In this document: positions 5,184-5,542 of the stretch, piece by piece | Layout of the letters: each line of letters begins with the position of its first letter | Numbering within the stretch: position 1 is the first letter of the stretch | Made by a program: the position numbers and the translations under genes | The notes under the pieces: generated by a model | Databases searched by the model: none | Told to the model about the DNA's origin: nothing | Seen by the model: the letters and a program-made list of their open reading frames with translations, nothing else | Assembly (NCBI GenBank): GCA_937902285.1 | Contig: CALGTB010000285.1 | Location: 1 to 5,542 of the forward strand | Length of the DNA stretch: 5,542 nt | From: an uncultured Actinomycetes bacterium | GTDB lineage: Bacteria; Actinomycetota; Actinomycetes; S36-B12 | Direction of reading: 5' to 3'

Positions 5184-5531
5184 ATGGCGACACGACTGGA
5201 CGCGCGCGGCGAGGTCACGGGACCCGCGTGCTGCCCCACCGGCCTGACCACACCCCTCGACCGCGGCACCGCGGAGAGCCTGGCCCGCCTGCTCAAGGCG
5301 GTCGCCGACCCCGCGCGCCTGCAGCTGCTGTCCCTCATCAAGTCGAGCCCGAACGCCGAGTCCTGCGTCTGCGACCTCACCGTGCCGCTCGCGCTCTCGC
5401 AGCCGACCGTGAGCCATCACCTCCGCGTGCTCACCGAGGCCGGCCTGCTCTCGCGCACCAACCGGGGCACCTGGTCGTGGTACTCGGTCAACGACGAGCG
5501 GCTGCAGGAGCTCTCCGCGCTGCTGCGCTGA
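5184..5531 (+). CDS. arsR: ArsR/SmtB-family arsenic-responsive repressor
   Basis: This is a dimeric winged-helix repressor of 115 residues, a normal length. The DNA-binding helix-turn-helix is at about 71-90, with LSQPTVSHHLRVLTEAGLL (71-89), followed by the wing containing RGTWSWYSVN (94-103). Candidate As(III) ligands are Cys16-Cys17 in the N-terminal arm and Cys61/Cys63 in the SCVCDL motif (60-65). An N-terminal Cys pair plus a cysteine near the CVC motif resembles the Corynebacterium glutamicum ArsR site (Cys15, Cys16, Cys55), rather than the E. coli type, which uses cysteines only around the CVC motif. The ATG at 5184 has a good ribosome binding site. It is divergent from arsI-arsC-acr3 and shares with it the palindromic 91-bp gap, so autoregulation plus control of the operon is likely. 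Confidence 0.95.
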   Translation: MATRLDARGEVTGPACCPTGLTTPLDRGTAESLARLLKAVADPARLQLLSLIKSSPNAESCVCDLTVPLALSQPTVSHHLRVLTEAGLLSRTNRGTWSWYSVNDERLQELSALLR

Positions 5532-5542
5532 CCCCTGACATG

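Noticed and set aside
5532..5542. ATG at the last three bases as the start of a gene after arsR
   Set aside because: No ribosome binding site is visible and no coding sequence remains in the window to test it.

Overview
The window looks like chromosomal DNA from a high-GC actinobacterium. The base composition is GC-rich with mostly G/C third codon positions. The arsenate reductase has the cysteine pattern of the mycothiol-linked actinobacterial type, the VOC protein is CadI/ArsI-like as in mycobacteria and relatives, and two intergenic regions carry runs of 11-bp direct repeats like the actinobacterial PhoP-binding PHO box. I cannot name a genus.

Layout from right to left: arsR (plus strand, 5184-5531) is transcribed divergently from a three-gene arsenic operon on the minus strand. 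That operon is arsI (5092 to 4667), arsC (4658 to 4251) and acr3 (4254 to 3184), tightly packed, with a GTGA overlap between the last two. The 91-bp arsR/arsI gap is an AT-rich island holding several inverted repeats, the likely ArsR operator. Two bases beyond the acr3 stop codon begins a PHO-box-like array (3181 to 3138), followed by a leader and a low-affinity phosphate transporter gene of the PiT family (2988 to 1807). A second 11-bp-periodic array (1797 to 1754) separates pit from pstC (1714 to 752), which overlaps pstA (755 to beyond base 1) by ATGA. pstA is cut by the left edge of the window.

The genes fall into two linked themes. The ars genes detoxify inorganic arsenic: ArsC reduces arsenate to arsenite, Acr3 exports arsenite, ArsI probably cleaves C-As bonds of organoarsenicals, and ArsR senses As(III). 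The Pit and Pst systems import phosphate and are also the usual entry routes for arsenate. The sequence therefore places phosphate and arsenate uptake, apparently under phosphate control, directly beside arsenic detoxification. No new type of system is evident. The points most worth attention are the two PHO-box-like arrays, the lack of pstS in front of pstC, and the apparent absence of a terminator between acr3 and pit.
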